In this document: positions 17,547-27,181 of the stretch, one piece after another
Position numbering within the stretch: position 1 is the stretch's first letter
Layout: every line of letters begins with the position of its first letter
Assembly (NCBI RefSeq): GCF_004353845.1
Contig: NZ_CP037864.1
Location: forward strand, 558,001 to 622,000
Direction: 5' to 3'
Origin: Citrobacter arsenatis
GTDB taxonomy: Bacteria; Pseudomonadota; Gammaproteobacteria; Enterobacterales; Enterobacteriaceae
DNA length: 64,000 nucleotides
Position numbers and translations under genes: made by a program
The notes under the pieces: generated by a model
What the model was told of the DNA's origin: nothing
Databases searched by the model: none
Seen by the model: the letters and a program-made list of their open reading frames with translations, nothing else

Positions 17547-17578
17547 GAAACGCCGTGATTTCGTAACGGAGGAATGCC

Positions 17579-19081
17579 ATGACCACCGACCAACATCAGG
17601 AAATCCTCCGCACCGAAGGATTAAGCAAATTCTTTCCCGGCGTCAAAGCGTTGGATAACGTGGATTTCAGCTTGCGTCGTGGCGAGATTATGGCGCTGCT
17701 GGGAGAAAACGGGGCCGGCAAATCGACGCTTATCAAAGCGCTGACCGGCGTTTACCATGCCGACCGCGGCACTATCTGGCTCGAAGGCCAACCGATCTCC
17801 CCCAAAAATACCGCCCATGCCCAGCAACTGGGGATTGGCACCGTGTACCAGGAAGTGAACCTGCTGCCCAATATGTCGGTAGCGGATAACTTATTTATTG
17901 GCCGTGAACCGCGGCGTTTTGGTCTGCTCCAGCGCAAGCAAATGGAAAAACGCGCGACGGAGCTGATGGCGTCATACGGTTTTTCCCTCGATGTACGCGA
18001 GCCGCTGAACCGCTTTTCCGTGGCGATGCAGCAGATCGTCGCCATCTGTCGGGCGATCGATCTCTCCGCGAAAGTGTTGATCCTCGATGAACCTACCGCC
18101 AGTCTCGATACCCAGGAAGTTGAAATGCTGTTCGGCCTGATGCGGCATCTGCGCGATCGGGGCGTCAGTCTGATCTTCGTCACCCACTTCCTCGATCAGG
18201 TTTATCAGGTCAGCGATCGTATTACCGTTCTGCGTAACGGCGGCTTTGTTGGCTGCCGTGAAACCCGCGAGTTGCCTCAGATTGAACTGGTCAAAATGAT
18301 GCTGGGCCGCGAACTTGATACCCATGCGCTACAGCGTGCGGGCCGCACCTTGCTGAGCGATAAACCGGTGGCGGCATTTAGCGGCTTTGGCAAGAAAGGC
18401 ACCATCGCGCCGTTTGATTTGCAGGTGCGCCCTGGTGAGATCGTCGGTCTCGCTGGACTACTGGGATCCGGACGAACGGAAACGGCGGAGGTGATCTTCG
18501 GTATTAAACCCGCCGACAGCGGCACTGCGCTGATCAAAGGCAAACCGCAAACTTTGCGATCGCCGCATCAGGCTTCGTGTCTGGGGATCGGTTTCTGTCC
18601 GGAGGATCGCAAAACGGATGGCATTATCGCCGCCGCTTCGGTGCGGGAAAACATTATTCTGGCATTGCAGGCCCAGCGCGGCTGGCTGCGGCCTGTTTCG
18701 CGGAAAGAACAAAACGAGATTGCGGAGCGTTTTATTCGCCAGCTTGGTATTCGTACTCCTAACGCTGAACAGCCGATTGAATTTCTCTCCGGCGGCAATC
18801 AGCAAAAAGTATTGCTCTCACGCTGGTTACTGACCAAACCGCAGTTCCTGATCCTTGATGAACCCACGCGCGGGATCGACGTTGGTGCGCATGCGGAGAT
18901 CATCCGCCTGATCGAAACGCTGTGCGCCGATGGTTTGGCCCTGCTGGTGATTTCATCCGAACTGGAAGAGTTAGTGGGCTATGCCGATCGGGTCATTATT
19001 ATGCGCGATCGTAAACAGGTGGCCGAGATCCCACTGGCTGAACTGTCCGTACCGGCGATCATGAACGCCATTGCGGCCTAA
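17579..19081 (+). CDS. ytfR: Galactofuranose ABC transporter, ATPase YtfR
   Basis: Tandem ABC ATPase of the sugar (CUT2) class, 500 residues. The first half has a full Walker A (GENGAGKST, about residues 40-48) and Walker B (VLILDEPTAS). The second half has a degenerate P-loop (GLLGSGRTE) but a good signature (LSGGNQQKV) and Walker B (FLILDEPTRGID). It powers import with YtfT and YjfF. The ATG follows GGAGGAATGCC. It nearly abuts ytfT. Confidence 0.97.
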   Translation: MTTDQHQEILRTEGLSKFFPGVKALDNVDFSLRRGEIMALLGENGAGKSTLIKALTGVYHADRGTIWLEGQPISPKNTAHAQQLGIGTVYQEVNLLPNMSVADNLFIGREPRRFGLLQRKQMEKRATELMASYGFSLDVREPLNRFSVAMQQIVAICRAIDLSAKVLILDEPTASLDTQEVEMLFGLMRHLRDRGVSLIFVTHFLDQVYQVSDRITVLRNGGFVGCRETRELPQIELVKMMLGRELDTHALQRAGRTLLSDKPVAAFSGFGKKGTIAPFDLQVRPGEIVGLAGLLGSGRTETAEVIFGIKPADSGTALIKGKPQTLRSPHQASCLGIGFCPEDRKTDGIIAAASVRENIILALQAQRGWLRPVSRKEQNEIAERFIRQLGIRTPNAEQPIEFLSGGNQQKVLLSRWLLTKPQFLILDEPTRGIDVGAHAEIIRLIETLCADGLALLVISSELEELVGYADRVIIMRDRKQVAEIPLAELSVPAIMNAIAA

Positions 19082-19091
19082 GGAGACTATG

Positions 19092-20117
19092 GTGATGCCT
19101 CAATCTCTCCCTCAATCCAATCCGCCTAAACGGCGGTTCCGTTGGCCAAAGGGGATGCCACAGCTGGTGGCGTTGTTGCTGGTGCTGCTGGTGGATAGCC
19201 TGGTCGCGCCGCACTTCTACCAGGTGATTTTGCAGGATGGTCGGCTGTTCGGTAGCCCGATTGATATTCTCAACCGTGCCGCACCCGTGGCGCTGTTGGC
19301 GATAGGTATGACGCTGGTGATTGCCACCGGCGGCATCGACCTTTCCGTTGGCGCCGTTATGGCTATTGCTGGTGCCACCACCGCGGCGATGACGGTGGCT
19401 GGGCACAGTCTGCCGGTGGTGCTACTTGCCGCCTTAGGTTCCGGTATTCTGGCTGGGCTGTGGAACGGGATACTGGTGGCCATCCTTAAGATCCAACCGT
19501 TCGTCGCCACGCTTATCCTGATGGTGGCCGGGCGCGGGGTGGCGCAGCTAATCACCTCCGGGCAGATCGTCACCTTCAACTCGCCTGAACTGTCATGGTT
19601 TGGTAGCGGTTCGCTCCTACTGTTCCCCACACCAGTAATCATTGCACTGTTAACGCTGGTGGTGTTCTGGCTGCTGACGCGGAAAACGGCGCTGGGTATG
19701 TTTATCGAAGCGGTGGGTATCAACATTCGTGCGGCAAAAAACGCCGGGGTGAATACCCGCATTATCGTGATGCTCACCTATGTGCTAAGCGGCCTGTGCG
19801 CGGCTATCGCCGGCATTATCGTCACGGCGGATATTCGTGGGGCTGACGCCAATAACGCCGGGTTGTGGCTGGAGCTGGATGCCATCCTGGCGGTGGTTAT
19901 CGGCGGCGGCTCGCTGATGGGCGGGCGCTTTAACCTGCTGCTGTCGGTGGTAGGCGCATTGATTATTCAGGGCATGAACACCGGGATTTTACTGTCGGGC
20001 TTCCAGCCGGAACTGAATCAGGTGGTCAAAGCCGTGGTGGTGTTGTGTGTGCTGGTCGTGCAGTCACAACGCTTTATCAGCCTGATAAAAGGAGTGCGTG
20101 GTCATGATAAAACGTAA
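19092..20117 (+). CDS. ytfT: Galactofuranose ABC transporter, permease YtfT
   Basis: CUT2-family inner-membrane permease with multiple hydrophobic helices and the signature GMTLVIATGGIDLSVGA. The best start is the GTG at 19092: it is 6 bases after AAGGAG and gives 341 residues, the E. coli length. ATGs at 19089 and 19095 are alternatives; 19089 is too close to the ribosome site. It overlaps yjfF slightly. Confidence 0.95.
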   Translation: MMPQSLPQSNPPKRRFRWPKGMPQLVALLLVLLVDSLVAPHFYQVILQDGRLFGSPIDILNRAAPVALLAIGMTLVIATGGIDLSVGAVMAIAGATTAAMTVAGHSLPVVLLAALGSGILAGLWNGILVAILKIQPFVATLILMVAGRGVAQLITSGQIVTFNSPELSWFGSGSLLLFPTPVIIALLTLVVFWLLTRKTALGMFIEAVGINIRAAKNAGVNTRIIVMLTYVLSGLCAAIAGIIVTADIRGADANNAGLWLELDAILAVVIGGGSLMGGRFNLLLSVVGALIIQGMNTGILLSGFQPELNQVVKAVVVLCVLVVQSQRFISLIKGVRGHDKT

Positions 20118-21105
20118 TTTACCGCTGATGATCACCCTCGGTGTGTTTGTGCTGGGATATCTCTACTGCCTGACGCAGTTTCCCGCTTTTGCTTCCACCC
20201 GGGTAATCTGCAATATTCTGACCGATAACGCTTTTTTAGGCATTATCGCCGTCGGCATGACCTTCGTGATTCTCTCTGGCGGGATCGACCTTTCCGTTGG
20301 CTCGGTGATCGCGTTTACCGGCGTATTTCTGGCGAAAGCCATCGGCTACTGGGGGATTTCCCCGCTGCTGGCGTTTCCCCTTATCTTACTGATGGGCTGC
20401 GCGTTTGGCGCATTTATGGGGTTACTGATTGATGCGCTGAAGATCCCGGCATTCATCATTACCCTGGCGGGAATGTTTTTCCTGCGCGGCGTCAGCTATC
20501 TGGTCTCAGAGGAATCAATCCCGATTAACCATCCGGTTTATGACATGCTCTCAAGCCTGGCATGGAAAATTCCCGGCGGCGGTCGCCTGAGCGCGATGGG
20601 ATTGCTGATGTTGGCGGTCGTCGTCATTGGCATATTCCTGGCGCACCGTACGCGCTTTGGTAATCAGGTTTACGCGATTGGCGGTAACGCCACCTCTGCC
20701 AACCTGATGGGCATCTCAACCCGCAGCACCACCATCCGTATCTATATGCTGTCTACCGGGCTTGCCACACTTGCCGGCATTGTTTTTTCCATTTACACCC
20801 AGGCGGGCTATGCGCTGGCGGGCGTTGGCGTCGAGCTGGATGCGATTGCCTCGGTGGTGATTGGTGGAACGCTGCTGAGCGGCGGAGTCGGGACGGTTTT
20901 AGGCACGTTGTTTGGCGTGGCGATTCAGGGACTGATTCAGACCTACATTAATTTTGATGGCACATTAAGTTCCTGGTGGACGAAGATCGCGATTGGCATT
21001 TTATTGTTTATTTTTATTGCCTTACAGCGTGGTCTGACGGTACTTTGGGAAAATCGTCAAAGCTCGCCAGTAACCCGAGTGGGTACGGCGGCAACACCAA
21101 AGTAA
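20104..21105 (+). CDS. yjfF: Galactofuranose ABC transporter, second permease YjfF
   Basis: Paralogue of YtfT (333 residues) with the signature GMTFVILSGGIDLSVGS and similar helices, forming the heterodimeric channel of the galactofuranose importer. The start ATG at 20104 lies inside the end of ytfT and follows AGGAG (20089-20093), giving the E. coli N-terminus MIKRNLPLM. Last gene of the transporter operon. Confidence 0.96.
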   Translation: MIKRNLPLMITLGVFVLGYLYCLTQFPAFASTRVICNILTDNAFLGIIAVGMTFVILSGGIDLSVGSVIAFTGVFLAKAIGYWGISPLLAFPLILLMGCAFGAFMGLLIDALKIPAFIITLAGMFFLRGVSYLVSEESIPINHPVYDMLSSLAWKIPGGGRLSAMGLLMLAVVVIGIFLAHRTRFGNQVYAIGGNATSANLMGISTRSTTIRIYMLSTGLATLAGIVFSIYTQAGYALAGVGVELDAIASVVIGGTLLSGGVGTVLGTLFGVAIQGLIQTYINFDGTLSSWWTKIAIGILLFIFIALQRGLTVLWENRQSSPVTRVGTAATPK

Positions 21106-21137
21106 CATCCTGATTTTGCACAAAACATTTAAATGCC

Positions 21138-21164
21138 TAAACTTTTTCCGGTTGTAGTCGATAG
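21138..21164 (+). promoter_or_regulatory. FliA (sigma-28) promoter for the chemoreceptor gene
   Basis: TAAACTTT, an 11-base spacer and GTCGATAG, compared with the flagellar consensus TAAAGTTT-N11-GCCGATAA: three mismatches and exact spacing. Transcription would start near 21171, 38 bases before the chemoreceptor ATG. This promoter class drives motility and chemotaxis genes. Confidence 0.85.
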
Positions 21165-21208
21165 GTTCTGTACAGGTCTGTTTTAACCCTACAACCGGAA
21201 ATATAACA

Positions 21209-22321
21209 ATGCCAAAATCCCTTTCAATTCGATCAAGTTTGTTGGTGTTATTGTCTCTGCTGACGTTCCTTCTGTTACTGACCGGTGGTATGGGGCTATA
21301 TGCCTCTACCCGCATCATTACTTCATTGATTTATCACAGTATTATGAGTGCAACGATGCTGACTGCTATCGCATTGCTGGCGGTTATTTGGTTTATGCTG
21401 CGAAATAAGTTTCTTAAACCGCTGGATAATATGGTTGAGCAACTGGAACGTCTGGCGACGGGGGATTTGTCACCGGTTGCCGCGTTGTCTGCCAGCGCCG
21501 AATTCGACCGCCTGAACGCGGCGATGGATGAAATGCGTCATGCGCTGGGCGACTCGGTACAACGCGTACGCGATGCCAGCTCGCAAATTGATATTGGCAG
21601 TCGTGAACTGACGGCCGGGAACCAGCATCTGGCGCAACGCACTGAATCAACAGCCACTTCGTTGGAGCAGACCGCCGCCAGCATGGAAGAACTCACGGCG
21701 ACCGTGAAACAGAATGCGCAGAACGCGGAACAGGCGCACCAACTGGCAAAATCGGTGTCGGATACCGCCGATCGCGGTAGCGAAATGGTGTGTTATGTGA
21801 TCGAAAAAATGCGCGATATTTCCGGCAGTTCCAGCCGAATCGCCGACATCCTCAGCGTAATCGATGGTATTGCTTTCCAGACCAATATCCTGGCACTCAA
21901 TGCTTCTGTTGAAGCGGCGCGCGCTGGTGAGCAGGGGCGGGGCTTTGCGGTTGTGGCCGGTGAAGTGCGTAATCTGGCCAGCCGCAGCGCCGAGGCGGCC
22001 AAAGAGATCCGCACGTTAATCAGCGATTCGCACACCCACGTGGGGGAAGGCAGCGAGCTGGCACAGCAGGCAGGGGAAACCATGGATGAGATTGCTAATG
22101 AAGTGATGCGCATGACCAAACTGATGCGTGAAATTGCCAGCGCCTCTCAGGAACAGAGTCGCGGCATAGAGCAGGTCAATATTGCGGTGATCCAGATGGA
22201 TGAAACGGCGCAGCAAAATGCGGCGCTGGTACAGCAGTCTTCTGCGGCTACCCGTTCGCTGGAAGAGCAGTCTTCAGCGCTAATCGAAGCCATGGCCGTA
22301 TTTAAACTACAAACAGCCTAA
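21209..22321 (+). CDS. Methyl-accepting chemotaxis protein lacking a periplasmic sensor domain (370 aa)
   Basis: Two hydrophobic helices (about residues 10-31 and 47-64) are separated by only about 15 residues, where Tsr/Tar-type receptors carry about 150. A HAMP domain (65-118) and the complete cytoplasmic signalling hairpin follow, including the tip with EAARAGEQGRGFAVVAGEVR. The C-terminus ends MAVFKLQTA with no NWETF-type CheR/CheB docking pentapeptide. It has its own FliA promoter and a BIME after it. It may sense membrane state or a cytoplasmic signal, or couple through a partner; adjacency to the galactofuranose importer is suggestive only. Confidence 0.92.
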   Translation: MPKSLSIRSSLLVLLSLLTFLLLLTGGMGLYASTRIITSLIYHSIMSATMLTAIALLAVIWFMLRNKFLKPLDNMVEQLERLATGDLSPVAALSASAEFDRLNAAMDEMRHALGDSVQRVRDASSQIDIGSRELTAGNQHLAQRTESTATSLEQTAASMEELTATVKQNAQNAEQAHQLAKSVSDTADRGSEMVCYVIEKMRDISGSSSRIADILSVIDGIAFQTNILALNASVEAARAGEQGRGFAVVAGEVRNLASRSAEAAKEIRTLISDSHTHVGEGSELAQQAGETMDEIANEVMRMTKLMREIASASQEQSRGIEQVNIAVIQMDETAQQNAALVQQSSAATRSLEEQSSALIEAMAVFKLQTA

Positions 22322-22337
22322 CCGAACGATGGATTTT

Positions 22338-22419
22338 GTAGGCCGGATAAAGGCGTTTACGCCGCCATCCGGCAATATCACCGCATCGTGCCGGATGACG
22401 TTTCGCTTATCCGGCCTAC
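22338..22419. repeat. REP/BIME between the chemoreceptor and fbp
   Basis: Opposed REP units GTAGGCCGGATAAAGGCG and CTTATCCGGCCTAC flanking CCGCCATCCGGC and GCCGGATGACG. It lies between convergent genes. Confidence 0.9.
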
Positions 22420-22446
22420 ACCAGATTGTAGACCGGAATATGGCGT

Positions 22447-23445
22447 TTACGCGTCCGGGAACTCGCGGATAAAGCGTTCTACATCTTCAACCATATGGTC
22501 GTTACCCACGAAGAAGGAGCGGCGCTGGTGCAGGCTTTCCGGGGTGATATCCAGAATGCGTTCTTTACCATCGCTGGCTTTGCCGCCCGCCTGTTCGGCC
22601 AGGAAGGCCATCGGGTTGCATTCGTACAGCAGACGCAGCTTGCCATGCGGGTGGCTGGCAGTGCTTGGGTACAGGTAGATCCCACCTTTGAGCAGATTGC
22701 GATGGAAATCCGCAACCAGAGAGCCAATGTAGCGCGAGGTGTACGGGCGCTGGGTTGACTTATCTTCTTCCTGGCAGAATTTAATGTACTTCTTCACGCC
22801 GTTCGGGAATTTGATGTAGTTGCCTTCGTTAATGGAGTATGTGCTGCCTTTCGCCGGGAAGCGCATACGTTCCTGGCTGAGGCAGAATACGCCCAGAGAA
22901 GGATCGTAGGTGAAGGCGTGTACACCACAGCCGGTGGTATATACCAGCATGGTGGAAGAACCATAAACCACGTAGCCCGCAGCAACCTGCTTGTTGCCCG
23001 GCTGCAGGAAATCCTCTTCCGTGACCGGCGTGCCGACTGGAGTTACGCGGCGATAAATAGAGAAAATCGTACCGACAGAGACGTTAACATCGATGTTGGA
23101 TGAGCCATCCAGCGGATCCATCAGCACAACATATTTTGCGTGTTCACAGCCTTCAAAGACGACGATTTCATCTTCTTCTTCCGAGGCAATGCCCGCCACA
23201 ATGTCGCGCGCCTTCAGTGCAGCTTTCAGTTTTTCGTTCGCGAACAGATCGAGTTTTTGCTGAACCTCTCCCTGCACGTTCTCAGCACCGCTGGCACCCA
23301 GGATATCGACCAGACCGGCCTTGTTGATATCGCGGTGGATGATCTTGGCGCCCAGCTTTATTGCCGACAACAAAGCAGTGAGCTCACCGGTAGCATGAGA
23401 AAACTCGTGCTGCTTTTCGACAATAAATTCACCTAACGTTTTCAT
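22447..23445 (-). CDS. fbp: Fructose-1,6-bisphosphatase class I
   Basis: Gluconeogenic phosphatase converting fructose 1,6-bisphosphate to fructose 6-phosphate in the cytoplasm; AMP-inhibited in enteric bacteria. The metal-binding signature DPLDGSSNIDVN is present near residues 110-121. The ATG at 23443-23445 gives 332 residues starting MKTLGEFIVEK, as in E. coli; an in-frame extension to 23508 is not needed. Divergent from mpl. Confidence 0.98.
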   Translation of the reverse strand: MKTLGEFIVEKQHEFSHATGELTALLSAIKLGAKIIHRDINKAGLVDILGASGAENVQGEVQQKLDLFANEKLKAALKARDIVAGIASEEEDEIVVFEGCEHAKYVVLMDPLDGSSNIDVNVSVGTIFSIYRRVTPVGTPVTEEDFLQPGNKQVAAGYVVYGSSTMLVYTTGCGVHAFTYDPSLGVFCLSQERMRFPAKGSTYSINEGNYIKFPNGVKKYIKFCQEEDKSTQRPYTSRYIGSLVADFHRNLLKGGIYLYPSTASHPHGKLRLLYECNPMAFLAEQAGGKASDGKERILDITPESLHQRRSFFVGNDHMVEDVERFIREFPDA

Positions 23446-23620
23446 AACACTTTCCCTGCAATTTATGTGGAGTAAAGCGACCGCAACAATATTAACAAAT
23501 ATTTCCATTGTTGCGCTTAGGTGAATCGCGCCAGCAAACTACGGAATATCCTGAAATGCGTTTCTCACTTGCCGGACATGTGCGTAAAATGGCCCCCAGA
23601 TTAAAAAAGGATAGTGACGT

Positions 23621-24997
23621 ATGCGCATTCATATTTTGGGAATTTGTGGCACTTTCATGGGCGGTCTGGCGATGCTGGCGCGCTCGCTCGGTCATGAAGT
23701 AACCGGTTCGGACGCCAATGTGTATCCGCCGATGAGTACCTTACTTGAGAAGCAAGGCATTGATTTAATTCAGGGTTACGATGCCAGCCAGCTCGACCCT
23801 CAGCCGGACCTGGTGATCATCGGCAATGCCATGACCCGAGGCAATCCGTGCGTGGAAGCGGTGCTGGAAAAGAACATTCCGTACATGTCCGGCCCGCAGT
23901 GGCTGCATGACTTTGTATTGCGCGATCGCTGGGTACTGGCGGTTGCGGGTACGCACGGCAAAACCACCACCGCCGGAATGGCGACCTGGATCCTCGAAGC
24001 CTGCGGCTATAAGCCTGGCTTTGTGATCGGCGGCGTTCCGGGCAACTTTGAGGTTTCCGCGCGCCTCGGCGAGAGCGACTTCTTCGTGATTGAAGCGGAT
24101 GAGTACGACTGCGCGTTCTTCGATAAGCGTTCTAAATTCGTGCATTACTGCCCGCGCACGCTGATCCTCAACAATCTTGAGTTTGATCACGCGGACATCT
24201 TTGACGATCTGAAAGCTATTCAGAAACAGTTCCACCACCTGGTGCGTATCGTGCCGGGCCAGGGACGCATCATCTACCCGGAAAACGACATCAATCTGAA
24301 ACAGACGATGGCGATGGGCTGCTGGAGCGAACAAGAGCTGGTGGGCGAACAAGGCCACTGGCAGGCGAAAAAGCTCACTACCGATGCCTCCGAGTGGGAA
24401 GTGTGGCTGGACGGTGAAAAAGTCGGCGAGGTGAAGTGGGGCCTGGTGGGCGAGCACAACATGCACAACGGTCTGATGGCGATTGCAGCCGCGCGTCATG
24501 TTGGCGTCGTGCCTGCGGATGCGGCCAATGCGCTGGGCTCATTCATCAACGCCCGTCGTCGTCTTGAGCTGCGCGGCGAAGCCAATGGCGTGACGGTGTA
24601 TGACGATTTTGCCCATCACCCGACGGCTATTCTGGCAACGCTTGCCGCACTGCGCGGTAAAGTGGGCGGCACGGCGCGCATCATCGCGGTGCTGGAACCT
24701 CGCTCGAACACCATGAAAATGGGCCTGTGCAAAGATGACCTCGCGCCGTCGTTAGGCCGTGCGGACGAAGTGTTCTTACTGCAACCGCCGCACATTCCGT
24801 GGCAGGTAGCGGAAGTCGCTGAAGCCTGCGTTCAGCCTGCGCACTGGAGTGGCGATGTGGATGCTCTGGCAGATATGGTGGTGAAAACCGCACAGCCAGG
24901 CGATCACATTCTGGTGATGAGCAACGGCGGATTTGGCGGCATCCATCAAAAACTGCTGGATGGTCTGGCGAAGAAAGCTCAGGCAGAAGAAGAGTAA
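23621..24997 (+). CDS. mpl: UDP-N-acetylmuramate:L-alanyl-gamma-D-glutamyl-meso-diaminopimelate ligase Mpl
   Basis: Mur-ligase family enzyme that joins recycled tripeptide to UDP-MurNAc in peptidoglycan recycling. An N-terminal Rossmann domain (GICGTFMGGLA), the ATP loop GTHGKTTTA (near residue 110) and a C-terminal Mur domain (FAHHPTA) are seen. 458 residues. A BIME separates it from the convergent darP. Confidence 0.98.
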   Translation: MRIHILGICGTFMGGLAMLARSLGHEVTGSDANVYPPMSTLLEKQGIDLIQGYDASQLDPQPDLVIIGNAMTRGNPCVEAVLEKNIPYMSGPQWLHDFVLRDRWVLAVAGTHGKTTTAGMATWILEACGYKPGFVIGGVPGNFEVSARLGESDFFVIEADEYDCAFFDKRSKFVHYCPRTLILNNLEFDHADIFDDLKAIQKQFHHLVRIVPGQGRIIYPENDINLKQTMAMGCWSEQELVGEQGHWQAKKLTTDASEWEVWLDGEKVGEVKWGLVGEHNMHNGLMAIAAARHVGVVPADAANALGSFINARRRLELRGEANGVTVYDDFAHHPTAILATLAALRGKVGGTARIIAVLEPRSNTMKMGLCKDDLAPSLGRADEVFLLQPPHIPWQVAEVAEACVQPAHWSGDVDALADMVVKTAQPGDHILVMSNGGFGGIHQKLLDGLAKKAQAEEE

Positions 24998-25002
24998 AAA
25001 AA

Positions 25003-25077
25003 TGCCCGGTGGCGCTACGCTTACCGGGCCTACAACGGATCGTAGGCCGGATAAGGTGTTTGCACCGCCATCCGGCA
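25003..25077. repeat. REP/BIME between mpl and darP
   Basis: TGCCCGGTGGCGCTACGCTTACCGGGC-type unit, then GTAGGCCGGATAAGG...CCGCCATCCGGC. Between convergent genes. Confidence 0.88.
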
Positions 25078-25096
25078 CTTTCGGAAGACGACGAGG

Positions 25097-25648
25097 TTAG
25101 GCTTCGTTTTCCGCCAGTTCGCGCAGATACTGGAAGATCTGGCGGGAAGATTTTGGCGGCTTGTTGCCCGCTTTTTCTTTTCTGGCGTTACGCACCAGCG
25201 AACGCAGTTGCTGACGGTCGGCGTCAGGCCACAGGTTCATCACTTCTTCGATGGCTTCATCGCTACCGTCAACCATACGGTCACGCAGTTGCTCCAGCTT
25301 ATGGAAGACAACGACCTGTTGGTTGTGACGGTTTTTCAGCTTGTCCAGCGCCTGACGGATAGGATCAACATCGCGCTGGCGCAACATTTTGCCAATCAGC
25401 TGTAGCTGACGGCGGCGACCTTCCATCTTAATTCGCTGGGCCAGCTCAATCGCGGCACGTAAATCCGCATCGAGCGGGATTTTATCCAGCGCGTTTTTCC
25501 CCAGTTTTACCAGTTCCACGCCCAGGTGTTTTAACTCCTCGGCGTCACGTTTTATTTCACTTTTACTGACCCAGATAATTTCATCGTCTTCGTCTTCGAT
25601 GTCATCACCGGGAACGTCGTCGAGCCAGTCTTCGGGCTGCTTAGTCAT
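25097..25648 (-). CDS. darP: Ribosome-associated protein DarP (YjgA)
   Basis: A small, highly charged cytoplasmic protein of 183 residues that associates with late 50S assembly intermediates in E. coli. It has an acidic N-terminus (DWLDDVPGDDIEDEDDE) followed by helical charged sequence and a basic KEKAGNKPPKSSR segment. Divergent from pmbA. Confidence 0.94.
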   Translation of the reverse strand: MTKQPEDWLDDVPGDDIEDEDDEIIWVSKSEIKRDAEELKHLGVELVKLGKNALDKIPLDADLRAAIELAQRIKMEGRRRQLQLIGKMLRQRDVDPIRQALDKLKNRHNQQVVVFHKLEQLRDRMVDGSDEAIEEVMNLWPDADRQQLRSLVRNARKEKAGNKPPKSSRQIFQYLRELAENEA

Positions 25649-25743
25649 GTCAGGCTCCTTAAAAAAAGAGGCTAATGTTACCAGTTAAGATGCGCACTGA
25701 AAAACGGTTCTCTGTTAGACTTCAGAGAAACTCTCTCTACATT

Positions 25744-27096
25744 ATGGCATTTGCGATGAAAGTAATCTCACAAGTTGAAGCGCAGCGTAAGATTCTGGAA
25801 GAAGCGGTCTCGACGGCACTGGAATTAGCGTCAGGTAAGTCGGATGGCGCGGAAGTCGCTGTGAGCAAGACCACGGGTATTAGCGTCAGCACCCGTTATG
25901 GTGAAGTGGAGAACGTAGAATTCAATAGCGATGGCGCGTTGGGGATTACGGTTTATCACCAGAACCGTAAGGGCAGCGCATCGTCCACCGATTTAAGTCC
26001 GCAGGCGATTGCGCGTACCGTGCAGGCCGCGCTGGACATTGCACGTTACACTTCGCCGGACCCGTGCGCGGGCGTGGCAGATAAAGAACTGCTGGCCTTT
26101 GATGCGCCCGATTTGGACCTGTTCCACCCGGCGGAAGTGTCCCCTGACGAAGCTATCGAACTGGCTGCCCGCGCTGAACAGGCGGCGCTGCAGGCCGATA
26201 AGCGTATTACCAACACCGAAGGCGGCAGCTTTAACAGCCACTATGGCATCAAAGTGTTTGGCAACAGCCACGGTATGTTGCAGGGCTACTGCTCCACGCG
26301 CCATTCCCTTTCCAGCTGCGTGATCGCGGAAGAAAATGGCGATATGGAGCGTGATTACGCCTACACCATTGGCCGGGCGATGGGCGATCTGCAAACGCCG
26401 GAGTGGGTGGGGGCAGACTGTGCTCGCCGTACTTTATCGCGCCTGTCTCCGCGTAAGCTGTCCACCATGAAAGCGCCGGTGATTTTCGCCAATGAAGTGG
26501 CGACCGGACTGTTCGGACACCTGGTCGGCGCGATCGCCGGCGGTTCGGTGTACCGCAAATCCACCTTCCTGCTCGACTCGCTGGGCAAACAAATCCTGCC
26601 GGAATGGCTGACTATTGAAGAACATCCACACCTGCGCAAAGGGCTGGCGTCTTCACCGTTCGACAGCGAAGGCGTACGGACTGAACGCCGCGATATTATT
26701 AAAGACGGCGTGTTGACCCAATGGCTGCTGACCAACTATTCAGCACGTAAGCTGGGGTTGAAGAGCACCGGTCACGCGGGCGGGATCCACAACTGGCGAA
26801 TTCCGGGACAGGGTCTAAGCTTCGAGCAGTTGCTTAAAGAGATGGGCACCGGCCTGGTGGTTACCGAGCTGATGGGGCAGGGCGTAAGCGGCATTACCGG
26901 CGATTACTCGCGCGGCGCGGCGGGCTTCTGGGTCGAAAACGGCGAAATTCAGTACCCGGTGAGTGAAATTACCATCGCCGGTAACTTAAAAGAGATGTGG
27001 CGCAATATTGTGACCGTGGGGAACGATATTGAAACGCGCAGTAATATCCAATGTGGTTCTGTCTTGTTACCGGAGATGAAAATCGCCGGGCAGTGA
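25744..27096 (+). CDS. pmbA: Metalloprotease PmbA (TldE)
   Basis: Partner of TldD in a TldD/TldE heterodimeric zinc protease that matures microcin B17 and degrades the antitoxin CcdA. TldE itself lacks the zinc ligands carried by TldD. Family blocks such as GHAGGIHNWRI and GVSGITGDYSRGAAGFWVE are present. The ATG at 25744 gives 450 residues, the E. coli length; the in-frame extension to 25675 is not supported. Confidence 0.96.
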   Translation: MAFAMKVISQVEAQRKILEEAVSTALELASGKSDGAEVAVSKTTGISVSTRYGEVENVEFNSDGALGITVYHQNRKGSASSTDLSPQAIARTVQAALDIARYTSPDPCAGVADKELLAFDAPDLDLFHPAEVSPDEAIELAARAEQAALQADKRITNTEGGSFNSHYGIKVFGNSHGMLQGYCSTRHSLSSCVIAEENGDMERDYAYTIGRAMGDLQTPEWVGADCARRTLSRLSPRKLSTMKAPVIFANEVATGLFGHLVGAIAGGSVYRKSTFLLDSLGKQILPEWLTIEEHPHLRKGLASSPFDSEGVRTERRDIIKDGVLTQWLLTNYSARKLGLKSTGHAGGIHNWRIPGQGLSFEQLLKEMGTGLVVTELMGQGVSGITGDYSRGAAGFWVENGEIQYPVSEITIAGNLKEMWRNIVTVGNDIETRSNIQCGSVLLPEMKIAGQ

Positions 27097-27181
27097 TACT
27101 CGTCATACTTCAAGCTGTGCGTGAATTATTGAGGGTATCTGGCGTTTGTTTATTTTTTAATAATAAAAAAGGAAGTGAGCA

